From: Rhizophagus irregularis
Taxonomy: Eukaryota > Glomeromycota > Glomeromycetes > Glomerales > Glomeraceae
DNA length: 64,000 nt
Direction of reading: 5' to 3'
Assembly (NCBI RefSeq): GCF_026210795.1
Contig: NC_089434.1
Coordinates: forward strand, 3,224,001-3,288,000
Numbering within the stretch: position 1 is the first letter of the stretch; each line of letters begins with the position of its first letter. The translations under genes and the position numbers were made by a program. Of this stretch, positions 42,404-54,100 are shown in pieces. Under the pieces are notes generated by a model, which saw only the letters and a list, made by a program, of their open reading frames with translations, did not search any database and was not told the DNA's origin.

Positions 42404-42578
42404 CAAATCTTGTAGTTCAAATTAATTGGTATAGTATCAACTATCATTTTTCTTTTATTATTTATATTTTGATGATTGCATCCTGCTGGGTGGATATAGC
42501 TCATGATAATTTGTTTGTATGGTATATAAACTTAATATCAATAAAGCATATATAAATCATTAAAAAAAAAAAAAAAAA
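37785..42578 (+). mobile_element. 5'-truncated LINE (non-LTR retrotransposon), 4.8 kb
   Basis: A target duplication of 21 bases is visible: GAACTTATGCTAAAAATGAT plus A at 37764-37784 and GAACTTACGCTAAAAATAAT plus A at 42579-42599 (two differences). The 3' end is a poly(A) tract (42562-42578). A second A-run of about 26 lies inside the 3' region (42375-42400), and AATAAA occurs before the final tract. The endonuclease region expected at the 5' side is missing, so the copy was truncated at insertion. Confidence 0.88.
37786..42337 (+). pseudogene. LINE ORF: reverse transcriptase, RNase H and zinc finger
   Basis: The frame is open from the truncation point (WDKLNGIIVYAADTELPRK). The reverse transcriptase region shows KELNKESAAGLSGINYRI, TRPIALLDCFRKTFTKMI, LTQDMKKAFDSVGLEVL, GIDQGDALSPLLWRIFYDP and the active-site box AYMDDTIFLESS (about 39264). 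The C-terminal part shows an RNase H domain with RAELVAIFLALLTG, IYTDSQSAIYMINN and VKVKGHSGDVMNEMVDELAK. Its first catalytic Asp site reads YTN rather than YTD. Near the end is the finger CPRCNANKEENRYHFIEC. TAG at 39229, TAA at 40075 and frame shifts near 40570 and 40850 break it. An RNase H behind the RT suggests the I/Tad-like group; this is tentative. Confidence 0.85.
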
Positions 42579-42708
42579 GAACTTACGCTAAAAATAATAT
42601 AATAAATTTTACATGTTTGTGTAATGAAATTTTACATATCCATGTAATAAACTTGTACTAAAAATAGTATAATAAATTTTATAACTAAAAATAATATAAT
42701 AAATTTTA

Positions 42709-43155
42709 GCACATCTGATATGTGTGTCAGGTTGACAGCGCAGTGTGACGCAGCGATTTTTCCAAAAAAATTAAATTGCAATTTTTTTTATTTAAAATAA
42801 AACCTTTAAATTACTGCACTAAATGTATTTTCGTTTGCTCTGCAAATTTACTTAGAGTATATACAGGCAGTTTAGAAGGCCATTTTCGAGTTATTTAACA
42901 AAAACCATTTTTTTGACAAATCCAATTTTGGAAATAATTGGCAAAGACGATAAAATCAGTTGTTATATACTAAAGTCACAATCTACGACCAAAACCTCCT
43001 TCTGTTTATAAGTGAATTTGTAAAACAGATGAAAATACATCTAATGTATAAATTTGAAAGCATTACATTAAAAAGAAAATCTTCAACTTAGATTTTTTTT
43101 GAATTACCTGTGCCGCCACACTACACCGTCAACCTGACACACATTTCAGACGTGC
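42709..43155. mobile_element. Non-autonomous MULE sharing ends with the element at 50810 (447 bp)
   Basis: Ends GCACATCTGATATGTGTGTC and, reversed, GCACGTCTGAAATGTGTGTC. It is flanked by TAAATTTTA on both sides (42700-42708, 43156-43164), 9 bases. The ends match MULE 2 nearly base for base over the first 35, so MULE 2 or a relative probably mobilised it. Non-coding. Confidence 0.85.
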
Positions 43156-43207
43156 TAAATTTTACGTGTCTGTGTAATAAACTTTGTGCTAAAAATAGTA
43201 TATACTA

Positions 43208-43391
43208 CAGTTAAACTTTTATATAATGATATGTCAGGACATATATGAAATTTTTAGAAAATATCATTATATCAAAGTTATACCGATATTTATATGTCCT
43301 CATATATAGTGGGAAAATAAAATTTTATCGGTATATCAAGTTTTTAATAGTATATCGGTATATCGAATATCGGTATATTGAGGTTAAACTG
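43208..43391. mobile_element. Tc1/pogo-type miniature element (184 bp)
   Basis: Ends CAGTTAAACTTTTATATAAT and, reversed, CAGTTTAACCTCAATATACC. TA on both sides (43206-43207, 43392-43393). ATATCGGTATA words repeat in the right half. Non-coding. Confidence 0.75.
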
Positions 43392-44944
43392 TAGTAATAA
43401 ATTTTATAACCTTATAATTACAAGTTACATTTTAAAATCCTGTTTAATTTTACCATATACTTAATAGTTACATAAAAAAAATTTACCATGGAATTACATT
43501 TACTTTTTTTAATTTATAAAGAATTTTACCTTATGAATTCAACCAGTTTTTTTGACTTTTTTATGTAATTTTTACCTTAGGCTTGTGGGTGATCTCTATT
43601 AGAAGTAAGCGGGGTCCTATACTTACATTGCAATCAGTAAGAAAATAATTAAAAAGTAAGATTTTGTGGTTCCATAATTCCATTTATTAATTTTTAATTT
43701 TTTTTTTTAGGCTATACTGCAGAAGACAGTTCTTTTTATACATCATTACATGCAGAATTTATTCTACTAGACCGAGAAGGTATACAAATGGAAACAACAA
43801 CACCAAATAATAATTTAACTATCAAGCATAGATTTGTAAACTCTTCCTTAATAATTTGTTATAATTTACAAACTTATTCAAACACACCATTTTGTAGGAA
43901 ATCGAATAAAAATGTTGAGGATGATATTATCACATTTATCAATTTTTTAGAAGAAATCAAGGAAGACTATTCAAACAGATACGCACAATTACGTACTGCA
44001 TTAAACAAATTTGCAAAACATTATAAAGCAGCAAAATTAAAATCTATTCTGCAGTTAGTGTCCTTTCTTTATAATATTAATCGCAAGTTGAACTCAGCAG
44101 TTAATATCAAAAGTGGATCTATGATTCGCGTGCAAGTTGAATCTGTAAAATGATGAAAAACAGAAGGGTCAGAATGTAAGCGAAAACTATTTCCCATTAC
44201 CAATAATAAGGAAAATCTAGAAAATTCTGATTCTCAGATTATTCCTAGTTGAAAAACAAAGAAAATTGGCAAAAAGGAACATAATTTGAGCAAGAATGTA
44301 TTAAAAAATCAGCTGAATTGAAACAAGGTATTATTACAATAGAATTCATCACTTTATAATGCATTTTTTTTAAATATTAATAATAATTACATTTTTATAT
44401 GTTATAGTATTTGTTTTTTATCAATTATAATGATTTATACATCTTTTAATTAAAATATTTTTAATAAATAAATTTACAATGAATAGTGTTATTAATTATT
44501 ATATTTTATTATTTAAAAAAAAACAATTTTTGAAAATTTATCAAATTTGTTTATCAGTGCGGAAATGATTAATAAATCACATGATTGTGGCTATGGTGCT
44601 ACAGCCACGTCACCAACCTGGCACACAGCATATCTTTTTTATGTGTCAGATTGGTGGCATAGCTGTGTCGCAAGCCACCACATCACAGCCATTTTACGTG
44701 ATAAGTTATTATTAATAATCGCGTTTATATTGCACAATCAAATTTGATGATAAATATATCTCGCCAATATTATTTTCCATCTTTTTTTCCTACTTTGCTT
44801 CAAAAACGAAAGTGAAAAAAATAATTTTCCATATTTTTTTTGTTTAACTTTCAAAAAAAAACAATAAAAGAGAATAAAATTAATATAGATTTTTTTGTTT
44901 TAATAAAAATAATTGTTATCTCAAGTCGTGTATTATTAAACAGT

Positions 44945-47900
44945 ATGGAAAGTGTAGGAGAGGTAGAAAATATTAGTTAAACTAAATAAATATCATCGAT
45001 CTTTTGTATCATATTTATTTATTAAATTTGTTATATTAAAATTTATTTATTTATCATTAACGAAATATAATAAAAATTTATGTTATTGTTATCCTTTTAT
45101 TTTAGATTTTTCATTGGAATTCTTTAAATGATCCTTTAAAATTAGTTCTTCCTCCAGGATACACATATTTAATCGAAAGTTTTGATGAATTACCTTTCTA
45201 TCAAACATCTGAAAATTTTTCAATCTCACAATTTGAACTGAAGACATTTGTAGATGTCAATGATAAAGAAAGAGTACACGAATAGTTTCAAGCATTTGAA
45301 TCACATTTAAAAATAACAATGGTACAAACTAAGAGGTACAGCATAAAGGGAAAAAAGGTTCTTGTTCAGAAGAAACGATATTGCATTCATAGCAATAAAG
45401 TTAAAAAAAGCAAGGTAATCATGAAACCAAGCATACACAATCATCCCATGCATGAAACATTCAGTATTGATTTTTGTTTAGAGAATTGGCATATCGAATC
45501 ATCTAACCATCCATTAGAAGTTGACATTAAATTTATACACAATCATATGATAAACTTAGCAGAGTCATTAAGCTTTCATCGTTTTAAAGGAGAAGTAAAG
45601 GAACAATTCCTAGAGTTATTTAGGAATGGACATTCTCCAGTCTTGGCAATATACTCTTATGAAGATAAACTACATATATCAGCAGAAAATGGTTAAAAAT
45701 TATTAGAAATGCTTGCAGATCGAGCAATTAACCCAGACTATGGTTATATTGTTAGGCTTTTTCAAGAATACCGTGATAATATGCTTGGTAGTCGCAATGG
45801 TAGTAAGATGTTTGAACGTTTAGCAGAAGTGATTGGGAAGTACAACAACTCAGGTAATGGCAGAGCAATTATGCAGGAGTATGATAAGCAAGCTGGAAAG
45901 GCGTTTATTCACTGTGTTGTAACTGGTTTAATGTATCGTGTTCATGAAAAAATCCTACAAGCTGGTAAACTTTGCTATATAAATGCTTCTGCCTCATTTG
46001 AACCCTTAAATACCTCAATTACGCTTTTGTATACAAGTTGTGCAGCTGGTGCACTTCCGCTTGGAATATTAATCACATCAGATGAATCATAAGTAACCTT
46101 AGAAAAGACGGTAATTATTCTCCTAACTTATAAGTTATTTTTATGAGTCTATTTGTAATTGTAATGTTCTAATAAAATGAAATTTATCTTTAATACATTT
46201 AGTTGAATTTATTAAAGACAATTCTTCCTTCATATTCTTTTTATGGACGTGAACCTGAAGTTGGACTTACAGTATTCCTTACAGATGACTCAAATGCAGA
46301 ACAGAATGCTCTAAATCTCTGTTGGCCGCAGGCAATCCGTCTTTTGTGCACATTTCACATACTACAAGCGTTTTGGAGATGGTTATATGATTTAAAACAT
46401 CATATAAATAAAGAGGATCGGACGCCTATTATTAAGATAATGAAAAAAATTGTTTATGCGTCAACAGAGTTGGATATGAATAAGTATTATCAAGAATTTA
46501 AACAAGAATTTTATCACTCATACCCTCAGCTACAAAATCATCTTGATCTTTTATGAAAACGACGTCAATTTTGGGCCTTATCCTTTCGTTCAGTATTGCC
46601 AATACGCGGTAATAATACAAATAACTATATTGAACACTAAAGCTCTGAACGGGTCAGTTTGGTCCGGATTATAGATGGTTCGAATTAGAGCTGAAATCTG
46701 TAAGAACTGAACCGAAAAACTGGCGGTTCAGTTCGGTTTAATCTGATTTTTATAAAAATGTGAAAAATTGAATAGCCGGCCATCTAGTGATCGTATAAAG
46801 TTGAGCCATATATTATTGGATTCGTCTCAATGAGACGCGTCGAATGGTGGTAAGATAATGTCTCTAGCATCGATAGATCACATGTTAACCCACGCTAAAT
46901 GATTTATCAATAATTGGAATTAGCAAGCTATCTATTGGTACTAAAGACATGATCTTAGCATCATTCGACGCGTCTCAATGAGACGAATCTAATGAATATA
47001 AATTCGTTCATGTAAGACCACTAGAAGGCGAATAATATCAAGTTTCGCATTTTTTTAAAAAATTTCGAGCGTTAAAAATTAAAAATTCCAATACATGAAT
47101 TTATTTGTCATCCAATAGTCGTACAAAAATGAATTAGGACTCATTGGATTCTTCTCGATGAGACGAGTCGAATGGTGGTGAGATCATGTCTATAGCATTA
47201 ATAGATCGTAAGTTAATTCACGCTAAATAATTTATAAAAAATTGGCATTAGCAAGCTATCTATCAATGCTAGAGACGTGATCTTACCACCATTCGACTCG
47301 TCTCATCGAGACAAATCCAATGAGTCCTAATTAATATTTGTACGACCATTGGACGATGAATAAATTCATGTATCAGAATTTTTAATTTTTAACGTTCAAA
47401 AATTTTAAAAAAATGCGAAACTTGATATTATTCGCCATCCAGTGATCGTACACGAATGAATTTATATTCATTGGATTCATCTCACTAAGACGCGTCGAAT
47501 GGTGCTAAGATCATATCTCTAGCACCAATAGATAGCTTGCTAATTCCAATTATTGATAAATCATTTAGCGCAGGTTAACATGTGATCTATCGATGCTAGA
47601 GACATTATCTTACTACCATTCGACGCGTCTCGTCGAGAGGAATCCAATGATATATGGCTCGACTTTGTACAATTACTAGATAGTCGGCTATTTGATTTTT
47701 TGCATTTTTATAAAAAATCAGATTAAACTGAACTGAACTGCTAGTTTTTCGGTTCTAATACCCGAACTGAACCGAACCGAATTTTGAGCCAGTTTCAGAT
47801 CAGTTCTCCGGTTTAGCCTGAACCATTTGGAGCTTTATTGAACACAGCTTCCGCATATTAAAGGATATTATCTTTGCAAGGACCCAGACGTTTAATTCAG

Positions 47901-48994
47901 TTCAAGTCTTTCATTTTGTGACAGAAAATATGGATCGTTTCTATAAATTTAGACTGCTTGGGATTACGCACAAACATCCTGGACATACAATTGCAAAAAG
48001 ATTTTTTTGTCCAGGTTGGGAGATGGTGGATGAGAGTTTAATTCAGCAAACTACCATTAAGAATGAGTATTTAGTTCCAAGTACAAGAGAATTGGGTGTT
48101 TTTTATGTTGTCAACAGTATCATTGGAACTTGTAGCTGTCCTGTTAAAATAACAGGCGCACCTTGCAAGCATCAAGGAGCTGTTTCTGTAAAATTTTACA
48201 TCACGAATTTTAATTTTTTACCATCATTAACTCCTAATGATCGTATGGTCTACAGTTATATTGCAGTTGGTAAATAGTTTTCATTGCAATATTGATTGCA
48301 ATATTACTATTGATAATTTTTTTATTTTTTAGGTTTTATTGCAGAGAATAGTTCTTTTTATGCTTCGTTGCAAGCAGGATCTCCTTCGCAAGTTCAGATT
48401 CACACAGAACCTTCTTCAAAAGTTCAGGTTCTACATACAGAATTGCAAGTTGAAAAGCATAATGAAATAGATGAAGGATTGATGATTTCTTCAACTACTG
48501 AATGGAGGTAAATGCCGTTTCTTAACTGCAAGATTAAACTAACTCCTTGACTGATTACTGAAATATTTATTAGAGAACTAAATGAAAATAATGAGGATGA
48601 AATTGATAAATCTGCTTTGGTTACTTTTTTGGAAGAAATTAAAGTGGATTATGAGAATTATGGCCCACAGTTTCGTACTGCATTTGATAAATTTGCCAAG
48701 CGATACCATGCATCAAAATCACAATCTATTCCTTGGCTATGTTCTTTTCTATATGATATTAATCGTAATGTAGATCCAACACGAGTTAAAAGTGGTTCAA
48801 TGATTTGCGTTCAGGTAGAGTCTGTCAAACGGCGCAAAAGTGAAAGATCAAATGGCACTAGGCAAAAATCATCAGCTATTGTAGAGGGTGAGAAAGAGAA
48901 TTCAGATCCTTAAACTATTCCAAGTAGGAAAAAACGGAAAGGTAAAAAAGAGCATAATTTAAGCAAGAACATTCTTAGAAACCAGTTAAATTGA
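44945..48994 (+). pseudogene. MULE 1 transposase (decayed)
   Basis: A short first exon (MESVGEVENI, 44945) and a main exon from about 45106 carry FHWNSLNDPLKLVLPPGYTY, then SIKGKKVLVQKKRYCIHS and HPLEVDIKFIHNHMINLAES. The catalytic domain shows CYINASASFEPLNTSITLLY (first acidic position reads Asn), FLTDDSNAEQNALNLCWPQA (second Asp) and LCTFHILQAFWRWLYDLK. After the foldback insert it continues FRILKDIIFARTQTFNSVQV, NMDRFYKFRLLG, the SWIM zinc motif GTCSCPVKITGAPCKHQGAV, and the tail FLEEIKVDYENYGPQFRTAF to NILRNQLN. In-frame stops at 45283, 45694, 46090, 46554 and 48911 mark decay. Two GT-AG introns near 46110-46200 and 48270-48330 match those of MULE 2. Confidence 0.88.
46638..47836. mobile_element. 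1.2 kb multi-palindrome foldback element with 9-base duplication
   Basis: Inserted in the MULE 1 transposase between codons for NNYIEH and SFRILKD. ATTGAACAC is duplicated (46629-46637, 47837-47845). The ends TAAAGCTCTGAACGG and, reversed, AAAGCTCCAAATGG are related. Inside are three ~190-base modules (about 46795-46995, 47140-47330, 47470-47650). Each is itself an inverted repeat bounded by ATTGGATTC..TCTCAATGAGACG..GTCGAATGGTGGTAAGAT-type sequence. They are joined by two spacers that are inverted copies of each other. The outer arms are rich in GGTTCAGTTCGGTT words. No gene. Confidence 0.88.
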
Positions 48995-49434
48995 CTTCCA
49001 TTTTATTCAAGAGAATGATGTTTTAAAAGTATTTGGAGTGTTCACCCTATAAAAAAAGTCTGTGTGATTTTTGTTGAAAAATCATTCAATTAAATTCACT
49101 ACGATTTCTGTATATTTGACCATACAATAATTGTGCTAAAAATTGCAATAAATCACACAATTATTGCATGGTAATTCATTCAATAATTATCCTATTATTG
49201 ACCTGAATTTATACAATTATTGTGTGATTTCTGAGCCAAATTTTAGGCCATATTTTAGGAATTATAGGTTAAATTTTACAGTAATAACAGGCAATTTATA
49301 AAGTGAAATTATGAATTTTTATTGACTTAAAATATAAAAAATATACACAATATTTCATAAATAAAATACATACTAAATTTGATATAATCATAAATATAAA
49401 AATTTGTAAGAAAATAAAATAAAGTATGTTAATA

Positions 49435-49690
49435 ACATGAAAGTAAATTAGTAGTATCAAAGAAGAAAGTAAATTATTAGTGTAAGTAAATTATTAGTAT
49501 TAAATAAATAAAAAAGTATGAAGTTAGTGAAGAAAGCAAATTAGTAGTGTTAAAAAGTAAATTATTAGTGTTAGTAATAAAAAAGTATGAAGTTAGTGAA
49601 GAAAGCAAATTAGTGTGTTAAAAAGTAAATTATTAGTGTTAGTAATAAAAAAAAAGTATGAAGTTAGTGAAGAAAGCAAGTTAGTAACAT
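49435..49690 (+). repeat. Tandem repeat, about 65-base unit, three to four copies
   Basis: Units hold AAAAAGTATGAAGTTAGTGA, AGAAAGCAAATTAGT and AAAAAGTAAATTATTAGTGT. It lies in the 3' non-coding part of MULE 1. Confidence 0.75.
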
Positions 49691-50164
49691 TAAAATGTAA
49701 AAAGTTAAGAAAATAAAAAGATAAAGAACACAAGTTTTTTTTACCTGATATTTTAAAAGAAAGTTGGAGAAAAGTTAAAAGGTTAAAAAAACATAAACAA
49801 AAACATTTCGCGTCATCATATTTATTTTGACGATCAGATCACGTGATCAACATATATAATTTAAGAGTTAATTTTTACCGCATAATTCTGGCCAAATTAT
49901 AATTCCAGTCAGAACTAATTGTGTAACCTAATAAAAAGTTTTTGACTTTTTTTTAGTTACAAGATGATACAAAAATTTCACCAATGGGTCTGAAAGATGC
50001 CCGTTTATAAGCAAATATGCAGTTGAAATTTGTGTAACCTTACTGCATAAATCACTTTACTTAGGAAAATCTATTTGTAATGGTTAAAAGTGGTCTATTT
50101 GACCCTAAAAGTGGTCAAATGTAACCATACAGGTAAGATGGAAAGTAGTATAGTAGGATTACTC

Positions 50165-50345
50165 AAAAATTGCTTTCTGTATCCTAAATTTAAGTCTATT
50201 TTCAAGTTGTACAATAATCACAATTTTTATTGTACAAAAATTGAATGTTTTCTGTATCCTAAATTTAAGTTGTATAAAGATCACACAAAAATTGAACATT
50301 TTCTATATTCTAAATTTAAGTTGTACAAAAATTGCATACTTTTAA
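50165..50345 (+). repeat. Degenerate tandem repeat, about 60-base unit, three copies
   Basis: Each unit has TTTTCTGTATCCTAAATTTA followed by AGTTGTA and ACACAAAAATTGAA-like sequence. It lies near the right end of MULE 1. The short open frames here are repeat artefacts. Confidence 0.65.
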
Positions 50346-51141
50346 TATGCTTTGAAAAACTTCATAGCTATTTTTATCCAAAAATCTGCAATAATTGTAC
50401 AATTTCCACACGGACTTGAACAAATATCGTACAAAAATTGGATGATTTTTTTTCATAGGGTCAACATTAAAACTTTCACACTTTATCAACTTTATAACGT
50501 ACATATACACAATTATTACAATAATAAACAATTAACAATAACAATTATACACTTTTTTATTGTTAAAAATACTTTTAAAATTTTATCATTTATTAAAAAT
50601 AGTTAAACTTTATTTAATTTGACACTTCTAAACGATTTATAGTTAAATCTATTTCCAGTCGGCTAATTTGAATAATCTTTAAATTCTATTGTTAATAACT
50701 TATCACGTGAAATGGCTGTGACGTGGTGGCTTGCGGCGCAGCTACGCCACCAACCTGGCACACAAAAAAGATATGCTGGCACACAATACGGACGTGCTGT
50801 TTGATAATTGCACGTCTGAAATGTGTGTCAGGTTGATAGCGCATGCGCGGCATCACAGCCACTGATCACGTGATACATACAATCAGAAAATTCACGTCGC
50901 ACTGATAAACATCTCTCCTTATCACGCTAATTTTTTTTGCTTTTTCTCCCACACTCTCTTTCGAACAAAAAAAAAAATTTTTTTATTTTTTACTTCGGAA
51001 GTGTAATAGCCAATAGGTCTACCTTTCAACACTTTTGTTTTGGTAAGTTGCCTAATGGCAAAATTTATTACAAAGAAATTAAGTTACACAGCTCAAGTTG
51101 TGATTCGTTAAACCACAGTAAATACATAACTGATAAACAGT

Positions 51142-54100
51142 ATGGACATCGAATCACAAAATAGCTCACAAGTAAGTCAATTTTGCATATTTTTCTTTCA
51201 TATTATCGAGCTTTTTTTGTTTTGAGTACATTCTATATAATATACATATGAAATATAAGTTAAAAATGAGAAAAAAAAACGAGTTTTTGATTAAATAGGT
51301 ATATCGTTGCATTTTTAATTATAGAGTTTATTTGATATTGAGTTTTATTAGAATTTATTTAGTTTAACTTTATTTTATGAGAATAATATATTAATATAGA
51401 ATGTTAATTCTAATTTTATAATTAGTTCGTTATTTAATTTATTATGTATAATAATAATTTATTATGTAGCATTGTATCATTTTTCTCGTTATTATTATTC
51501 TAAATTAATTGGTATTTTTTGTCTATTTTATTGATTATATGTAAAATAAATTTTATTTCAGCATTATTTTATTAAATAGAACCAAATTTTTCTTTATTTA
51601 TCATTATCGTTTGTCATTTTCATAATTTAATTTTAAATTTTCGTATTTATTTAGTTCTTTTCATGGGATTCCCTTCCCGAACAATTAAAATCAATCCTCC
51701 CTCTGCGTCACTCATATTTAATCAAAAATTTTAATGTTTTATCACCATTTCAAACTACTAAGAATTTTGAGATTCCACAATTTGAACTGGACGCATTCGT
51801 AGATATTGACGATAAAGAAAAAGCACGCAAATGGTTTTTGTCATTTGAATCTAAGTCAAAAACGACAATGCCAGAATTTAGGCATTATGAAATTAAAGGA
51901 AAGAAGGTTCTTTTTCGCGAGAAAAGACATTGTATTCACAGTAAATTAGTGAAGGAGAAACAAGGGAATCGTGAATTAAAACGCTTACAATCATCCCAGT
52001 TACAAAATACAAATTGCGCTGCTACTATTCACCTTCGGCTAAAGTTTTGTAATATTGAATTAAGCCATCCTTTGGAAGTTAACTTACGATTCACTCATAA
52101 TCATGTTGTTAATTCTGCAGAATCGTTAAGCTTTTGACGTGTCAATAGGGAAATTTGTGGAAAATTTTTAGAACTTTTCAAGGATGGTCATTCTCCCGCA
52201 TCGGCAATGTATGATTATGAAGATACACTTTATCTTAGCGCAATGGATGAGCAGGAACTTTTAGTATTACTTGCAGACTGGATGACTAATCCAAATTACG
52301 ACTACATTGCTAAGCTTTTTCATAAATATTGTGAAATGGCACTTGGAGATCGCAACGGTACTTCAATGTTTAAACGTCTAGAAGAAGTCGTAAATGATTA
52401 TAATAACTCAGGCCATGGAAAAGCGATATTGCAAGAATATGATTCACGCATGGGAAAGGCGTTTATTCTATGCGTCGTGACTAATTTAATGAATCAAGTA
52501 CATGAAAGAGTTTTACAATCTGGTGAATTATGTTATATGGATGCTTCGGCATCATTTGAACTTTTGAATACATCTATCACTCTTCTTTATACAAGCTGCA
52601 TGGTTGGTGCCCTTCCGCTTGGCTTGTTTATCACTTCAGATGAGTCTGAAATAACGCTAGAAAAGGCATTAAATTTACTTAAAACAATTCTTTCACAACA
52701 TGACTTTTTTGGACGTGGGCCACAAGTCGGTCCAAAAGTTTTTCTTACTGATGATTCGAGTGCTGAACGCAATGCTCTTAAATTATGTTGGCCAGAAGGT
52801 AAGGATTCACTTTGAATTTAATTTCTTATTTAAATTCGTAATGATTTACTGATTTTATTAAATTATTAAATTATTCAACTAAAAATGCCAGGGATCCGTC
52901 TTCTGTGTACCTTTCACATTCTCCAGGTATTCTGGAGATGGCTTTATGACTTGAAGTATCATATTAATAAAGAAGATTGGGGATCTATCATGAAGAAGAT
53001 GAAAGAAATCCTTTATACAACGTCGGGCTCGGAAATGCATACGCATTACTGTGAATTCAAACAAATGTTTTATGGCAGGTATCCTCAACTACGCAAGCAT
53101 TTTGAGATTTTGTGGGAACGCCGTTGTTTTTAGACCCTCTCTTTCCGCTCTGAACTTTATATGCGGGAAAATAACACAAATAATTCCGTTGAAAGAAGTT
53201 TTGGCATACTAAAAGATTTAGTGTTTGCAAGGACGCAAGCATATAACTGCGTTCAAGTTTTTCAGTTTATTACAACAAACATGGAGAGATTTTACATGCT
53301 TCGATTGCTCAGCTTTGCGCATAGACATCTGGGGCATCTTCGGCTTGCAAAACATTTTTTATATCCCGGGTGGGACACCATAAACATGAATGCAATTCAA
53401 AAGAATAGTGTGAAAACTGAATTTTTTGTGCCAAGTGCGCAAAGTTCTAACATTTATGTTGTTAACAGTGAAATTGGAACCTGTACTTGTCCGATTGGTA
53501 TGGCCGGTGCGCCTTATAAGCACTAGGGTGCAGTTTCAGTCAAATTCCATATATCAACATTCAATTTTCTTCCGTCTTTGGCTTCCAATGATCGTATGAT
53601 TTACGCTTATATTGCACTTGGTAAGTAATAACCTGCATTAATAACAATGAATATTTTATTTGTTAAGAAACTTTTTTTTAATTAAAATAAGTAAAAGAAA
53701 AAAAAAGATGACATTATTTTAAATATTTTATTAATTATTTGATTTTTTTTCTTTAGGTTATGTTGCAAAAGATAATTCTTTTTATGCATCATTGCACGCA
53801 GTAACCACTCCACAAGATTTACAAACAAAAGTAGGAACGTCAAATAACAATACAACTATTGAATATGGCATTCTGTCTTATAAGGAATCAAACGAAAATG
53901 TCGAAATTGTTGATATTTCTGCATTCACTGATTTTTTGGAAGAAGTTAGAAGAGACTACCAGGATGGTGGTGCGTAATTGCGTACTGCATTAGATAAATT
54001 TGCGGAGCGCTATAAAGCAGCTAAGCTGAAGTCCATCCCTCGATTAACTTCCTTTCTTTACGATCTAAACCGCGACTTAGATCCAATGGTTAATTTAAGA

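Larger units (their letters stand above)
37162..43617. mobile_element. 6.5 kb inverted-repeat element carrying a LINE and two miniature elements
   Basis: Inverted ends GGATCCCGCTTACTTCTAAT and, reversed, GGACCCCGCTTACTTCTAAT, both followed by AGAGATCA. It is flanked by TATGCTTACA and TATACTTACA (10 bases, one mismatch), consistent with a 9-10 base Mutator-type duplication. Its own sequence (37162-37784 and 42600-43617) has no gene. It is built of TTTTACCTTA words and of a tandem repeat with ACGTGTCTGTGTAATAAA and CTTATGCTAAAAATAATA. The LINE at 37785 landed in one of these repeats. Confidence 0.8.
36386..44326 (+). pseudogene. C-terminal half of MULE 3 transposase (SWIM and tail), interrupted
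   Basis: Block one (36440-36611) aligns with the SWIM region: IKKCSIENEF, VNSKIRTCTC, MTGAP. After the hAT-like insert the frame resumes GAPCKHQGVVSVKFHIS (37057 onward). After the 6.5 kb element it resumes GYTAEDSSFYTSLHAEF (43711) and continues NVEDDIITFINFLEEIKEDY, AQLRTALNKFAKHYKAAKLK, IKSGSMIRVQVESVK to GKKEHNLSKNVLKNQLN near 44326. Tandem TGA codons follow ESVK. The catalytic D, D, E domains are absent. Confidence 0.8.
44628..50776 (+). mobile_element. SWIM-type Mutator-like element, 6.1 kb (MULE 1)
   Basis: Ends GCATATCTTTTTTATGTGTC and, reversed, GCATATCTTTTTTGTGTGCC. The similarity of the arms runs for about 100 bases to GCCACCAC and ACGTGATAAGTTATT. TGGCACACA flanks both sides (44619-44627, 50777-50785), an exact 9-base duplication. 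It contains one transposase gene (+), a 1.2 kb foldback insert and 3' tandem repeats. It landed in the right terminal repeat of MULE 3. Confidence 0.9.
36386..50797 (+). mobile_element. Old SWIM-type Mutator-like element, 5'-truncated and repeatedly invaded (MULE 3)
   Basis: Parts remain at 36386-36611, 37057-37161, 43618-44627 and 50786-50797. Its right end, reversed, reads GCACGTCCGTATTGTGTGCC and matches the ends of the MULE at 50810. The left part with the catalytic core is missing. Insertions inside it are the hAT-like element at 36612, the 6.5 kb element at 37162 and the MULE at 44628. It is the oldest layer of this stack. Confidence 0.75.
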
